A stretch of DNA of 64,000 nucleotides from positions 1-64,000 of the forward strand of contig PYST01000026.1 in assembly GCA_003049485.1 (NCBI GenBank), in the 5' to 3' direction. The translations under genes and the position numbers were made by a program. Each line of letters opens with the position of its first letter. Positions within the stretch are counted from its first letter, which is position 1. Below the pieces are notes generated by a model. The model did not search any database, was not told where the DNA came from, and saw only the letters and a program-made list of their open reading frames with translations. This document shows, piece by piece, positions 22,114-35,052 of this stretch. Origin of the DNA: Ophioceras dolichostomum (lineage: Eukaryota > Ascomycota > Sordariomycetes > Magnaporthales > Ophioceraceae).

Positions 22114-22973
22114 CGTGTCGCTATGGTGATGCGAGCTGCGTTGTGCGCATTCTCGATTCCGAGGGGCTTCCTCTTCGCTCTGTCGTTCGTTGGTTGGTGA
22201 TTGATCTAGGGGGCCACGCAAGGTACCTCCATACGATTCATCTGCCGTAAATTTCCCACCGCCCGGAACGAGTGAGGCTGGCGGTGTTTGTTCTTTATGA
22301 GACTGTCCAGTTGGCCGCACTGATGCAATAAACACAAAGAAATAGAAAAGGAGTGTAAAGTCTCCGAATTTGCCGAATTGAAGGCTTTGTTAATCAACAA
22401 GCACATGAAGTTCGTTCCGTCGCGTACGGTTAAACGATTGACGCGATGCCTGTGCATGGACCCACCTGCCACTCTCGAGTCCACACAGCACAATCACATG
22501 ACCTCAAATCCAGGGGTAAGCCTTGACCGAGCCTCACTTTTCACACTGGAGTTCAGGGTCCGCAAAACTCTTGTCACAGCTAAACGAATATGAATATGAC
22601 CATCACCTCGTCTCGTCACTTTGCATGTTCCGCAGGGGCGGCTTTGCTTCACAAACCTCATCCGTCTAATCATAGTGCCCGTGGACAATCGGGTGTGCTC
22701 ATTCGACGCGATCCGCCAGTTCAACGTTGTGTGATACATCGTTGCTGATGATGGTGTGCAAAGAAGGTGTCTTCCTAGCTGCCGCCATCAGGAAACCGCG
22801 CTGTGCGTGAGTCCTAGCGTGATGCTGGGCGTGATCATCCTGCAGGGAATTTCCTGCAGCACGAACCTGCAGCCTCACCGCTGGCTGGCCATGAAGCGCT
22901 GAAACGCCTCAAGGCTTCGAACAGATCTCCTATATCTGTAGTGTAGAGTCAAGCGAGCCCACAGACGTCCGTC
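22114..22973. other. Intergenic: p150 promoter side
   Basis: No gene is supported. A minus-strand open frame at 22875-23246 is antisense to the phosphotransferase pseudogene that follows. The bases next to 22114 are the presumed p150 promoter. Confidence 0.5.
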
Positions 22974-23837
22974 ATGACGCACAATCAGGATGGGTATCAA
23001 GCACGTGTTAAATTCGTGCAGGAACTCATCCGTGAGAGGCTCACAGTGACTGTAAGTCTCCCGTCGTTTCATTCCCTTCTCGCCTGAAGTCACAGGTCTA
23101 TCGAACCGCGACGGCCCACCACTCAATCGAAGAGCCTTCGGGAAGGAGCCGAGATCACTCCCATCGCATATGACCCGGAGTTCCCCTTCATGTACAGCCA
23201 GCAATTTCGTGTACCGCATCACGCTGTCTTCTCCCCTCACGGACATCGGACTAGCCCATCACAGTCGGGAACGATAGAGCACGGCTGCGGGGCTGCGTGC
23301 CGGTCCCTGATAGCACCACGGACTTCATCTTGAGACTATCCAATCCACACGCCGAGGGTATGCACGCCGCAACGAGGATTGAAAACGACGAGGATCGAGA
23401 ACGAGGTAGCCATCCTGTCCCTAACCGCTGAGGCCCTAGCGGCCTTCGACCCACCCATCGTGCCGGCCATCTATCTCCGGAACAGCGCCAGCTCTGGGGA
23501 GGGATGGGTCGCCGGCCCGGACCAGATAGCCCTCCGCGACGCAAAGCTCCACGGCTTCCCGGAACCCTTCCGGAGCCCGTCGAGGACGGAGTCGACCAGC
23601 CAGCCGCCAAGGCCTAGGAGGAGGAGTTCGAGATGCTTGACGTCAAGCGACCCCGCATGATCCGGGGCATGGAGAAGGTCGCCGACGTGGACACCGTCAT
23701 GGGCATGATGCCGCCTTGGCACGCGTGTCCAATCTGGATGTTCTGCGGATGCAGCCGGAGCATTCCATCGTCAAGTACCGGGACCAAACCAACAAGAGCT
23801 GGTGGCCATGCTGGATTGAGGCTTTGGGATTTCTGAG
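22974..23837 (+). pseudogene. Decayed APH-type phosphotransferase family gene
   Basis: Pieces of an aminoglycoside-phosphotransferase-like (APH, PF01636-type) fungal protein are spread over all three + frames. In order they are: an N-terminal MTHNQDGYQARVKFVQELI (22974 on); ITPIAYDPEFPFMY then, after a frameshift, NFVYRITLSSPL (about 23155-23235); TTDFILRLSNPHAEGMHAATRIEN (about 23315-23385); NEVAILSLTAEALAAFDPPIVPAIY (about 23398-23472); and a C-terminal KRPRMIRGMEKVADVDTVMG-like piece (about 23645-23705) followed by a frameshifted tail. Breaks visible: a duplicated CAGC at 23195-23202, a 16-bp imperfect tandem duplication at 23372-23403, and stops such as those near 23270-23310. The catalytic loop and DFD-type metal-binding segment between the last two pieces are missing. 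Members of this family phosphorylate small molecules or are uncharacterised. This copy cannot encode a working enzyme. Assignment is from memory of family sequences. Confidence 0.6.
23372..23403 (+). repeat. 16-bp imperfect tandem duplication inside the pseudogene
   Basis: Two adjacent copies, ACGAGGATTGAAAACG and ACGAGGATCGAGAACG, differ by two transitions. Each copy encodes TRIEN in a different frame, so the duplication shifts the frame. Confidence 0.85.
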
Positions 23838-25178
<1,341 letters not shown>

Positions 25179-28100
25179 CTACCCAGAAGCACTCCTCCCC
25201 CCAGCCCCTCCACCCCTGAACCCCCCAGTCTTCAGCCACTCCATCACCTCGAACTTAAGCCTCCTCTCCACCGCCTCATCGACGACGACGGCACCAGCAT
25301 CAGCACCAGCAGTAACCCTTTCTTCTCTTCCTCCAGAAGCAGAAGCAGAAGCAGTAGCAGAAGTAGCAGAAGTAGCAGAAACGGAAACTGGAGGAGCAGA
25401 GACTGGAGGAGAAACGACCCGCACGATGATAACCCCAGGCGACGACAGCTGCGACAGCCTCGCCTCGACGGCGCCGTACCGCGCCACTTCTTCAGCCGTC
25501 GCGCCTTGGTGCACGTACACGACCAGGTCAGGCCCCACGACGCCGCGCCACATGTCCGCCGCCCACTGCCAGTGGTCGATCGGCGCGCACGTGTCGCGGA
25601 TGGGCGTCGAGGCCGTGAACTGGTCCGCGACGGTCAGGCGGTAGCCGGCTATGAGGGCGACGGGGAGCAGCTGCTGCTTTTGCTGCAGCGGTGGCGGCGG
25701 TTTGGTGTCGTTGTTGCTGCTGTTGCTGCTGCTCTGGGCTGTGGAGGAGGAGGATGGCAACGGCGGCTTGACCTCCCTAGCTTCGCCCTTGCCCTTGTTC
25801 ACGCCCACCGTGTTGCCGGCATCTGAGGAGGACCCTGCTACCGTCGTGGCCATCTCGGGCTTCGTGGTGGTGGTGGTGATGGTGATGAATTGCTTGATCT
25901 CGTCCGACGTGTCGTGCCACTCTAGCATGTGGCGCAGGTATTCCTTGATCGAGCGCGGCGGCTGGGAGGAGGACCGCGGCGGCTCAAGGGCAGCAGCAGC
26001 GACGACTGTGTGGCTGGTGCTGCTGCTGCTTCGCCTGCTCAGACTGCTGCGGGTGCGGTGCGGAAGCTGAGTGGTGTCGAGGCTGCCAGCGGCATCGCTG
26101 GCTGCGGTAGTAGTAGTGTTGTCGATGTTGCCGCTGCTCTCATTCCCCGTCTGCCTGCCTGTGGGGGCGGCACCACCCTCTCCGGTCCCTGTCATCACCG
26201 TATCCGGATCCTTGTTGCCGCTCTTGTCACCTTCCTGGTGCCGCTTGCTGACGACGGCGGTCTCCGGGCCCTGGCCCTGGTCCTTAGTAGCGGCGTCTAC
26301 AGCCAGCTTACTTTTACCCCTTGGCCACACCCGCACGTCACACTCGCCAGTGGCGGTCAGGGCCTCGAGGACGATCTTGGCGACGTCATCGATCATCCCC
26401 AGAGCGCCCTCAACAGCGACGATGGGGCCTCGGCTCAGCGGCGTTGCGGCTCCGCCCAGGCTGTTGCTGTTGCTGCTGCTGTTAGCCTTCGGGAGAGGCA
26501 TGGCGGGACCGACCTTGGACAGCACCTCCAGCTTGTTCCAGTAGGAGATGCCCGTGACCATTGCCATGGCCCCGTTGTTTCGTGCCTGGGTCTCGCGCTG
26601 GCTCAGTCCTGGGGCAGAGTAGTTTTGCTGCTGCAGGTGTGGCTGATGCTGTCGGTGTGGCTGCAGCTCTGGCTGTGGCCGTTGTCTCGGATACTGCTCT
26701 AGCTGTTGCGGCCTCGGGGTGGTGCTCACAGAGTGGTGTTGGGCTTGCGGGGCATGATGCTGCTGCTGCTGCTGTTGTTGGTGGTGGTGATGTTGTTGGT
26801 GCATATGCTGCGGGGGCTGCTGGACATGAGGCTGGGGTCGAGAATGGTAGACGACATCAGAAGGACTGCTCACGCTAGGCCTGTGACTGGCCTCGGTCGG
26901 TGTAAGCCGCATAGCGGCTGCCTGAGTCTGCAGCGGCGGGAGCTGAAATTCCCTGCCATAGACATGCGGGGGCGGCTGGCCTCGAGGTGATGCCTGAGCG
27001 TGGGGATGATGGGAAGGCTCTATGGCGGCCCTCGGCGGCGGAGGCCCCAACGGGCTCGGGCTGTATCCATAGTGCTGCTGTTGCTGCGACGGCGGCACGT
27101 ACTGGTTGTGGAACTGGTTGTGGAACTGGTTGTGGAACTGGTTGTGGTGTTGGTACTGCATATGCTGAGGGTACTGCGGTTGCCCATATCCGGAGGCAGG
27201 CGACTGCTGCGACGGCGAGTACTGCGGCGGTGGGTACTGCGACGGCGGGTACTGCGGCGCCATGATCTGTCGAGGTGGCGTGCTGTAAACCGTGGATGGC
27301 GTATGAGGGGCGACGTGGCCTGGGCCGGGGCCGCCGCCATTCCCGACCGAAGGGACAGAAGGGACCGAAGGTTGACGAATGCTCCGTGCCGCCGACTGAG
27401 GAGGGTAGTGCCCTGGGTGACCGTCCCAGCGATGATCCTCGCCATCGAGCCGTCTTCGCTTGGGATCGCCACCGGTTGTGGCGTGGCCGTCGGGAGGAGA
27501 GTTCGAATGTAAGTACCGGTCTGGCTTGACCATGTGCGGGCTTGGTCTGCTAGGCCTACCGTAGGGCGACGGCGAGGGCGGGTTGGGGCTCTCGTGCCAA
27601 TCGGGCTCTCCGCGGTGCCTAGTAGCATCGTAGGCAACCGCCGCTGGTGTCCCGGCGGTGCTCGCACTGCGGTTCCGGGAGGTCGCGGCGCGGTTCAAGT
27701 CCTCGATGGTCTGCTGGACTATGGAAGCCGCCCGTGAGGACCTCCTCCCCGTGTTCCCCGTCGCCGAAGGGCCGATCGGCATGGAAGGGGTGCTCGGCGT
27801 CGTGAGGGAAATGCCCCCACAGTTTGGGCAGTGCGCGGGGCTGGGAGGACTGTCTTCGGGGGAGGACATCTTAATGTCAGTGAGGTCGGCTTTGCCCCTC
27901 CGGCCTCTGCGTGGCTGGTATTTGTAGCCGGGGAACTGCTTCTGGTGGTTCTTCTTGTCCTCCTCGGCCAGGTTCTTCCACTTAAGATTCTCCTCCTCAG
28001 ACTCCCCCTGCCACATCTTGCCAATGATTTTGGAGATTTCTGGGTTCGGCAGCCCCGGATTCTCGGCCAAGACTCTACCCTGATGATGCTGTCGATAGAG

Positions 28101-28764
28101 GATGAAGGCTACATGTAATGCAACAAGACACGGGATTCCACCCGTGTGGTATTTGTTAGCCAAGACAAAGACAGGCCAGAGGGTTTACCTCTAGATCGGA
28201 AGCCATTCGCCGTGAACTCTCGGGGGTTCCAGGTGGCAGCAAGTCATAGACCGGGGAAGTGAGAGATGAGATCATGTTACACGTACCATTCCGAGGACGA
28301 GGGATCTTTGGCGGTTGAGTGCACAAGCAGATCTTCCCACCGGTTTCGGGGCTTATCACGCTGAGTGGTCGAATGTGCCCCTTGTTTGCCTCCTCAGTGT
28401 CGATGGAAGCCGCTTGTCTCTTAATCGCACGAGGCGGAGGTGTAGAAATGGCCATCTCGGGTTCGGGGGAGTGTCTGTCGTGCATGGGGCGAGGCATAGC
28501 GGCAGCAGGCGAGATAAGATGAGGCGCAACATGCATCGTTTGCTGAACCGGATGAACAGGCGGCAGCACGTCCGCCGACATGGTTGCCATTATGTGTCTA
28601 TTGTCGATTCTCTCCAGCGGGGCTGAGTAGAAGGGAGGGGAGTGGTTTATCGGCGGCGATGTGTGGTTCGCATAGAACAACAGCCCGTGAGTGTAGAAGG
28701 AGGGGAGGGGGGCGGTAGGAGATGAAGAAGGGAAGGCTGTCTGGGGGGGCATATTGTTATCCAT
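25179..28764 (-). CDS. HMG-box transcription factor (MATA_HMG/ROX1-like), Gln-rich
   Basis: Exons 28764-28287 and 28108-25179, 1135 aa. The 178-bp intron (GTACGT donor, GCTAAC branch, TAG acceptor) splits the HMG box between PRPRN and AFILYRQHH. Rejoining restores a full box at about 154-230, including NPEISKIIGKMW and YKYQPRR. This is a sequence-specific minor-groove binding domain of the kind found in fungal MAT/Ste11/Rox1 proteins. The middle is very rich in Pro, Gln and His, with a QFHN unit repeated in tandem (DNA about 27100-27150). A compact, non-repetitive C-terminal segment (about residues 930-1035; DHWQWAADMWRGVVGPDLVVYV) looks folded and recurs in filamentous-fungal homologues, by recall. 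The role is likely repression or activation in development or stress. The target is unknown. Retaining the intron would give a truncated protein without the DNA-binding domain. The start at 28764 is the first ATG of the frame; MATMSADVLPP, 58 residues on, is an alternative. Confidence 0.87.
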
Positions 28765-30608
28765 CTATCTTTGTTCTCGAGACTAGGAATGACAGCGCCA
28801 TTATGATCACGCAAACGGAAGGTGATAGCAAGAGGCAAGAGATAAGAGAGGATGGAAACAAAGAAATGAGAACAGTAGCCTTTCTTGAGAAGTGAGACAG
28901 GACGCTTCCGAGGACGGCAAACGAGATGTCAATACGGGAGTATAGTGGCGGGAGTGGCAACGGTGCTTTGTAGAGGCAGTAGCATCAACACGACCAAGCA
29001 CCAGGCAGAGCGATCATCTCGGTGTCCTCCTCGATACCTTAGACGACCCAACGATTTAGGGGGGAGCAGAGTTAGAAAATGAGGCAAAAATGCAGAAAAC
29101 ACTAGCTATAGAGAGTGTCGAAGGAGGAGAATGCGGAGGAGATGAAGAAGTGGGTGAGGAGGAGAGAAGAGCGGAGAGGTGGGTGGTCGTCCTTCCCAAA
29201 CATCAGTGCACCTGACAGGTCTGGTCCAGGTTGTCTTTGTTAGGAAAGAAAGGCTAGGTAATGACGGGGCCGGGGGATGATCTGCTCGGCCTACTAGTCT
29301 CTTCTCATTGACAGCTATGGGACAATGGCCCCCGGACGATGTGACAAAAGAAAGAGAGCCACCCCCGCCGCGCCGCCACGAATGGCGATAACAACGAAAC
29401 AACAGAACCTTGAACCCAGCACGAGTGCAGCCTTACGAAGCCAGTGCACAGAGCAGTTGAAAAAAAATGGGCTCTGGGTTCTGTCCTGCTGGCAGCCATG
29501 AAGACGTCTTCAATGTCTCGGGAATGCACCGGGGCCCGGCTGGCTTGTCTTTGTCTCCAAGCGTTTGCGCCTCAAAAATAATTCCGCTCCCGGCGAACCC
29601 CCAGACATGACGACAAGACCAGAGACGAGAACGTGCCCGCCCATTATAATTCTTTCTTCCTCTAGTTGCCGCCTCCCTCCCCTTCTGAGGCCCCCGCTGG
29701 AAACAGACAGCTCTTCCGCACAATGCTGCTGCCGTGCAGGAATGCACGCCACGGGACGGGCTCTGGAATGCCATCCGCCTCCCATCTGGACAAAGGACAA
29801 TGTCAGCCGAATGAGGCCACTTTGCTGCCCTCGCTTTCTTTGATCTCCCTCTTATCCATCGACTACTGCTGTGCTTTCTTCACACGTGATCTTGCATATT
29901 TTGTGGTGGTGTATGAGCGAAGCCGGAGAAGAGAGAGGATGGGAGAAAGGGGAACGAAAGAAGAAACCAGCCTACTGCCCGCTTGTTGGCCAGCACACCG
30001 CAGCCGAACCACCGGGCCAACCGCGAGGCGGAGATGGGTTCAATGTGCTCACCCTGCAGGCCTGACACAGCTGATGAACAAAGAAAAGGGGCTGTAGAAA
30101 GCAGTGACCTTCAACCAACGCTAGGCTCCAAGCAAAATCCAGCATAAAAACCAGCCACCTGAATGGCTTTCCCAACTCCGACCCAATTTTTGCTTTGCTT
30201 TTGCTTTTGATCTTCAGTTACTTTTTTTTTTTCCTTCTCTTCTTTCCGTCCAACGAATTCGTCATAAACGTAGCAGCCCATCCCGGTCATGTCCAATCTT
30301 GGTAGCCCCGTGGTGCACCGACGGGCCTCTTCCCGAAATACAGAGATGTGACAGACTTATTCTCCCTCTGTTCCAAAAAAAATGACAAAGGCGACCAGAT
30401 GACAGAGAGGAAGAAGAGTGGGCGCAGAAGTTGCCACGATAGAAAAATATGAACAAGGGAGGAAGAAAACCCAGCAGAATAAATGCCTTTCGATCCCGCC
30501 TGTCTGCATGCCCACTATTTCGCTATAACCATCCATGGACAAAAGAGCACAAAAGCAAGTGAATAAAATTGTGTGAAAGCCCTACCCGCAAACCTATTAT
30601 CCCTCCTC
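28765..30608. other. Intergenic: HMG promoter and RVB1 3' flank
   Basis: 1.8 kb without a recognisable gene. On the minus strand it holds CT-rich tracts, consistent with a long leader for the HMG-box gene. Open frames here lack family resemblance. Confidence 0.55.
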
Positions 30609-32480
30609 TCATGATATGAATCCGTTGCCCGTGGTCTCACTTGCAAGCAGGGCCGCGCTGCGACGGGCGTCGAGGAACAGATCCTCACATTCCGCAACGT
30701 CCTTGACGTCAATCTCCTTCCGGCCGTTGACCCGCGCAAGAATGCTTTTGTACGGATGCGAATCGTCAGCCTTCCAAGCCCAAAATAAGGACCGAAGTAC
30801 GATCCGGCGATTAATTGCATGCACGCAGACCAAACGCCACAGACACTAATAGACACGCTCAACTTGCGCCGTACAAATTTCACACATCGCTCATCACTCA
30901 ACGTAGTCTCTCACCAAACATAGACCAGAAAAGGACGAACAAAAAGCACACATCCAAGACTTGCAGAAAAGAAAAGAGAAAAAACTCACCTCGAAGGAGT
31001 CAACAGCTGCAAACAATACCTCAAACTAATCCGCACGCCCTCCTCGGCAATCTTCTCCAGCGCGGCCTCCGACACAGCGACGCCCTCGGTGGTGGCGCGC
31101 AGCCGCACGATGCGCTTGATCTCGTCGGCGTCGTACGGCGTGGTCGGGATGATCAGCAGGCGGGCCAGGAAGTCGGGCGGCACGCCGTGGGCCGCTGCCA
31201 GGTCGTCGGTGCCGCGGATCTTGGTCACGCCCCTGTTCGACGCGAGGACCACGATGGGCGAGATGGGGGACTCGAGCGCCCTGTTGAGGTAGGTGAAGCA
31301 TTCGATGTCGAGCATGTGGGCCTGTTTTTGTTGTTGGGGGATGATTCGTTAGTTACCTAGACTTGTTGTTGTTAAAGTTGCTGCTTGCTGCTGCTGCTTG
31401 TTTGAAAGTGGTAGAAATCGTGAACGATCTAGATTGCTCTGCTCTACAACACGTACCTCATCGATGAACAACACACCCGGGACCAGCTCGGCCACGCCCT
31501 GGTCGATGTACTTGCTCACCACCTTGTTGATCTCGGTGCGCAGCTTGTCGGTGATCTCGGTCATCTTGGGCTTCATCAGCTGGCCCATCATGGACATGAT
31601 GTCCTGGCCGCCCTGCGGCCGGGCGTTGGCCACGTCGAGATCGTGCAGCGACACGTCCTGCACGATCTCCTTCTTCTTGTGCACCTCGCCCTTCGGGATG
31701 GGCACGTACTCCTCGGCCTCGAGGTCGAACTCGGTCGCGTACGCGTCCGACCGGCCCACCCGTTTGCAGGCGCCCGTGTTGGCCTCGATGTAGATGACGT
31801 CGCCCACCGTGACGCGCTCCTTCTGGATGGCCTCGTATATGCTCGGGTCGAGCCGGAGCTTCTTCTGGCCCTTCGCGCTCTTGAGCCCGATCAGCAGCGT
31901 GCTGATGGTCTTGCCGTAGCCGCCCAGCGGGTTCTCGGCCTCCTCGGGCGTCAGCTCCGTCACCTCGCCCTCATACACCTCCTTCGTCTCGCGGACCTTG
32001 AGCCCGATCGCCCGCCGGAAGTTCTCCATCAGCACCTCCGTCTTCTTCACCTCGGTCGAGTAGATCTCGCTGCCGACGATGGGGCAGAATGGAATCTTGG
32101 TGCCAAGCTCCTGGCTTATCGCCAAAGCGAGCGCCGTCTTACCCGTGCCCGGTCCGCCGGCCAGCAGGACGCCTCGCCCGGCCATCTTGTGGGATCGTAT
32201 CAGGTCGACGACCACACCACACGCCTGCAGGAAGGGAGAAGCGCATAACAGTTAGAGAGACAGGAAGAAGTCTTCAGCGGGAACCAGACATGTTTTTGGC
32301 TGAGCTCTGGGGTTCGGGAGAGAGCGCGAGACAAACCTCTCGCGCGGTGGCCTGGCCGACAAAGCCTGAGGCCTGCTTCTCGGCGGTGCCATCAGATCTC
32401 AAGCCCAGACCCTTGATGTGTGTGTGGGCAGCTGTGCGATTATCGCGGTTGTTGCCCTTGACCTCGCTGATTTGCACCAT
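30609..32480 (-). CDS. RVB1: RuvB-like AAA+ ATPase 1 (Rvb1/pontin)
   Basis: An AAA+ DNA helicase/ATPase. With Rvb2 it forms the hexamer core of the INO80 and SWR1 remodellers, NuA4-associated assemblies and the R2TP chaperone, in the nucleus and cytosol. Four exons, 32480-32337, 32224-31457, 31321-30990 and 30744-30609, give 459 aa, the usual family length. The first intron donor is GTTTGT. The second intron has a clear ACTAAC branch site. Visible motifs are Walker A GGPGTGKT (71-78), Walker B FIDE (about 301-304, split exactly at exon 2/3), sensor I ASNRG, and the C-terminal lid segment with RISLRYCLQLLTPSS. The sequence ARE-ACG-VVVDLIR across exon 1/2 and TPSS-ILARVNGR across exon 3/4 confirms the junctions. 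The start MVQISEVKG matches the family. Confidence 0.96.
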
Positions 32481-33363
32481 TTTCGCGACGGACACGGGCT
32501 TGGAACAGCCCGTTGGATGGTAAACTCGGCCGATTGATGCTTTGGAGTGTTCGGGTGTATGCGCCGGATCTCGAATACTTGGTTCCTTTCTATCCTCACG
32601 GCAAGGCTAGTGCTGATCATTCGAATTTCGAAAAAAAGTTGGGGGCGGGGACGCACCAAAGCTTCCACTGAAGGAGCTCGAGGTTGACGTGCCTTCTCCA
32701 AATGACGATCACGTGATGGCACCTACCAGTTACATCAAGGCGTGGAAAATCGACACCAAGCCTTCGGTCTCTTCCTGGAGCACATTTCTTTTTAAAAACG
32801 CATTTGACATCAGGAGTGGATTATCAGCGCTCGGGTTCGACTCTTGTTCAAGACGCGAACACGAGTTGCATCTCTGTTGTCCGAATGGAGGAATTCGGGA
32901 CGATCACCCTCATCTCGATCGAACCCAGGAACTCTGATCGGTTTACCTGCAATACATGCATGTTAAGTTCACCCAATGAGCAACAGGCTTTCGGTGAGAA
33001 ATTCACTTTGAGGGATGAACGGGTAAGTTTGGCAGAGACGCAGGGTATTGAGTATAATCCTTCGACAGTCTGTATGTACCTTTTAAGTTTGTCGCTTCTA
33101 CCTACCTATCTATAGGTGCCTAGGCCGGCGTCGCTGTATTCGTGTATAAACGTCGCACATCTCTGTGGCGGGTTCTCCCTCAACGGCAAGGTGGCAGGAC
33201 CAAATGCACCCTCGCTGGCTCTACCGGTCTCTCCGGGAGTGCCCGTCCTCCCAAAAAAAAGACAAATCCAGAGATGGATTTTGCTCTTCAGTGGGCAGGG
33301 TGGGACACATCCTAGCCAGCGGATAGACTTCTTCCTGCCACCGAGAGCAAAGATCCTACATGT
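32481..33363. promoter_or_regulatory. RVB1 promoter region and transporter 3' flank
   Basis: About 880 bases between two minus-strand genes. TACC/GGTA palindromic units lie at about 33098-33125. No gene is supported. Confidence 0.45.
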
Positions 33364-35052
33364 TCAGCGCACAGGACTCCTCCCATCATCATCATCATCA
33401 CAGGAGGACTCTTCCTCCGTCTCTTCGTCATCACTCTCGTCCCCCTCGCCAAGCATGGGAACCGCCTCTCCCTCAACCGCAGATCCTCTCGCCTCCAGAT
33501 CCTCCTCCTGCTGCTGCTGCCTCTTCGGCGGCGGCGCCCCCTTCTTAGCCAGCGCGGCCCACATGGCACCACCAATAATCAGCACGCAGCCGACCAAGCT
33601 CTCGACGCCCATCTCTAGGCCCCAGATGAGCTTGTCGTACCCGGCTGCGATCAGCATGCTGGTGTACACCATCATGGTCGCGCGGTTGGACTGCTCGATG
33701 CTCAGGCCGAGCGTGCTGAGGAACTGCGCCATGAAGCCGCAGAACGTGATCAGCATCAGGAGGAACCACTCCCACGGCCTGTGGGGCAGCTCGAAGTGCA
33801 GCTCGGGCTGCCCGACGTTCAGGGCGGGCGCGAGCATTAGCGCGGCGGCGCTCATGCCGGTGCAGAACGCCGAGAAGTAGTTGATCGAGACGAGCGGGTG
33901 CGCGCGCTCCCCCATCCAGCGGATGCACATGATGGCGATCGCGGTGCCCACCACGCCGACGAGGCCCATGGCTACGGCGCCCAGACGCTGCCCCGTGGTC
34001 GATTCCACGACCTCTTCAACCGCCGCAGAAGCAGCCGTCTCCGCCGTCGTCGTCGTCGCCGCCGCCGCCGCCTCCACGACGTCAGCAACAATCCTCCTAC
34101 CAACGTTAACGGCCAGCGTAGAATTACCCGCCATGACGCCACCAGGCGGCATCGACGACGACGACGCGGGACCCACCTCAGCCCACGCGAACAAGCTCCT
34201 CGGCCTCGCCACCAGCACGATGCCGACGAACGCGACCAGCGCGGCGATGCGCTCCCTGTGCGTGAACGGCTCGCGCATGGCGACGTGGCACATGTAGGCG
34301 GCCACGCTGGGCATCAGGAACGTGATAACAGTGGCCTCGGCCAGCGGCAGGTGGGTCAGGGACTTCCACATGCCGTACAGGCCCCAGAAGCCCGCGAACC
34401 CGCGCAGCACCAGCAGCCGCCGCACCCCCGGCGCGCCGAGCGGGAAGTGCGGCGTGCGGCGCCACCACATGTAGGCGTTGCCCAGGCCGAGCGTGACGGA
34501 GTGGCGCACGAACAGGATCTGGAACGGGTGCATGGGCTTGCCGGAGGCCGACGAGTGCTCCAGGAGGCGCGCGCAGAAGTTCATGGTCACGCCGAAGAAC
34601 TGCGCCAGGAGCACGAGTATGGGCGCGCGGTGCCGGGCCCAGAGGCGGCCGAGCAGGGCGGGTCGCCGTCTTGTTGGTCGTGGTGGTGGTGGTGGTTTTG
34701 TCCGCGGTTGTGGAAGGCGGCCGGGTTGCCGATGCCGGTCCGGTATCGGGCGGGGGCGGGCCTCCAACTGACCCGGAGCCGAGCGGGGGTGCCCGGGGTC
34801 GAATTCGGAGAAGGACAAAAGCTGGAAGGTGTCGGGATCGACCATCATGGAGTCGTCTTCTCTGTCTCCGGCGACTCTCGCTCTTCGTCCTTCTGCCTCC
34901 GTTTTGAGGCAGTCGACATCCCTGCACATGACCCGAGCCGCAAAGTCACTTTTCCCTGCCGCCTCTTTACGCTTCCCCTCCTCTTCAACCCCCGAGCGGC
35001 GCCACCCGACAGGAGGCATGTCGGTGAGCGAAATGCTCGACCGTGCACTCAT
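33364..35052 (-). CDS. EamA-domain (DMT superfamily) membrane transporter
   Basis: Single exon, 562 aa. The N-terminal about 140 residues are hydrophilic and disordered, Pro/Arg-rich. A membrane region of about ten helices follows, in two EamA halves. The first half is at about 142-285 and ends in the typical REPFTHRERIAALVAFVGIVLVARP. The second is at about 355-500, starting GQRLGAVAMGLVGVVG and ending LVGCVLIIGGAMWAAL. A Ser/Ala/Thr-rich loop separates them. The tail is acidic (DESDDEETEEESSCDDDDD) and presumably cytosolic. Relatives include yeast YPL264C/YMR253C and SLC35G-type proteins, whose substrates are mostly unknown, so none is assigned. An internal start, for example at MVDPDTFQ (residue 70), cannot be excluded. 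Confidence 0.88.
   Translation of the reverse strand: MSARSSISLTDMPPVGWRRSGVEEEGKRKEAAGKSDFAARVMCRDVDCLKTEAEGRRARVAGDREDDSMMVDPDTFQLLSFSEFDPGHPRSAPGQLEARPRPIPDRHRQPGRLPQPRTKPPPPPRPTRRRPALLGRLWARHRAPILVLLAQFFGVTMNFCARLLEHSSASGKPMHPFQILFVRHSVTLGLGNAYMWWRRTPHFPLGAPGVRRLLVLRGFAGFWGLYGMWKSLTHLPLAEATVITFLMPSVAAYMCHVAMREPFTHRERIAALVAFVGIVLVARPRSLFAWAEVGPASSSSMPPGGVMAGNSTLAVNVGRRIVADVVEAAAAATTTTAETAASAAVEEVVESTTGQRLGAVAMGLVGVVGTAIAIMCIRWMGERAHPLVSINYFSAFCTGMSAAALMLAPALNVGQPELHFELPHRPWEWFLLMLITFCGFMAQFLSTLGLSIEQSNRATMMVYTSMLIAAGYDKLIWGLEMGVESLVGCVLIIGGAMWAALAKKGAPPPKRQQQQEEDLEARGSAVEGEAVPMLGEGDESDDEETEEESSCDDDDDGRSPVR

Noticed and set aside
22875..23246. A 123-codon minus-strand open frame.
   Set aside because: It overlaps and opposes the phosphotransferase pseudogene, whose + strand fragments match a known family better.
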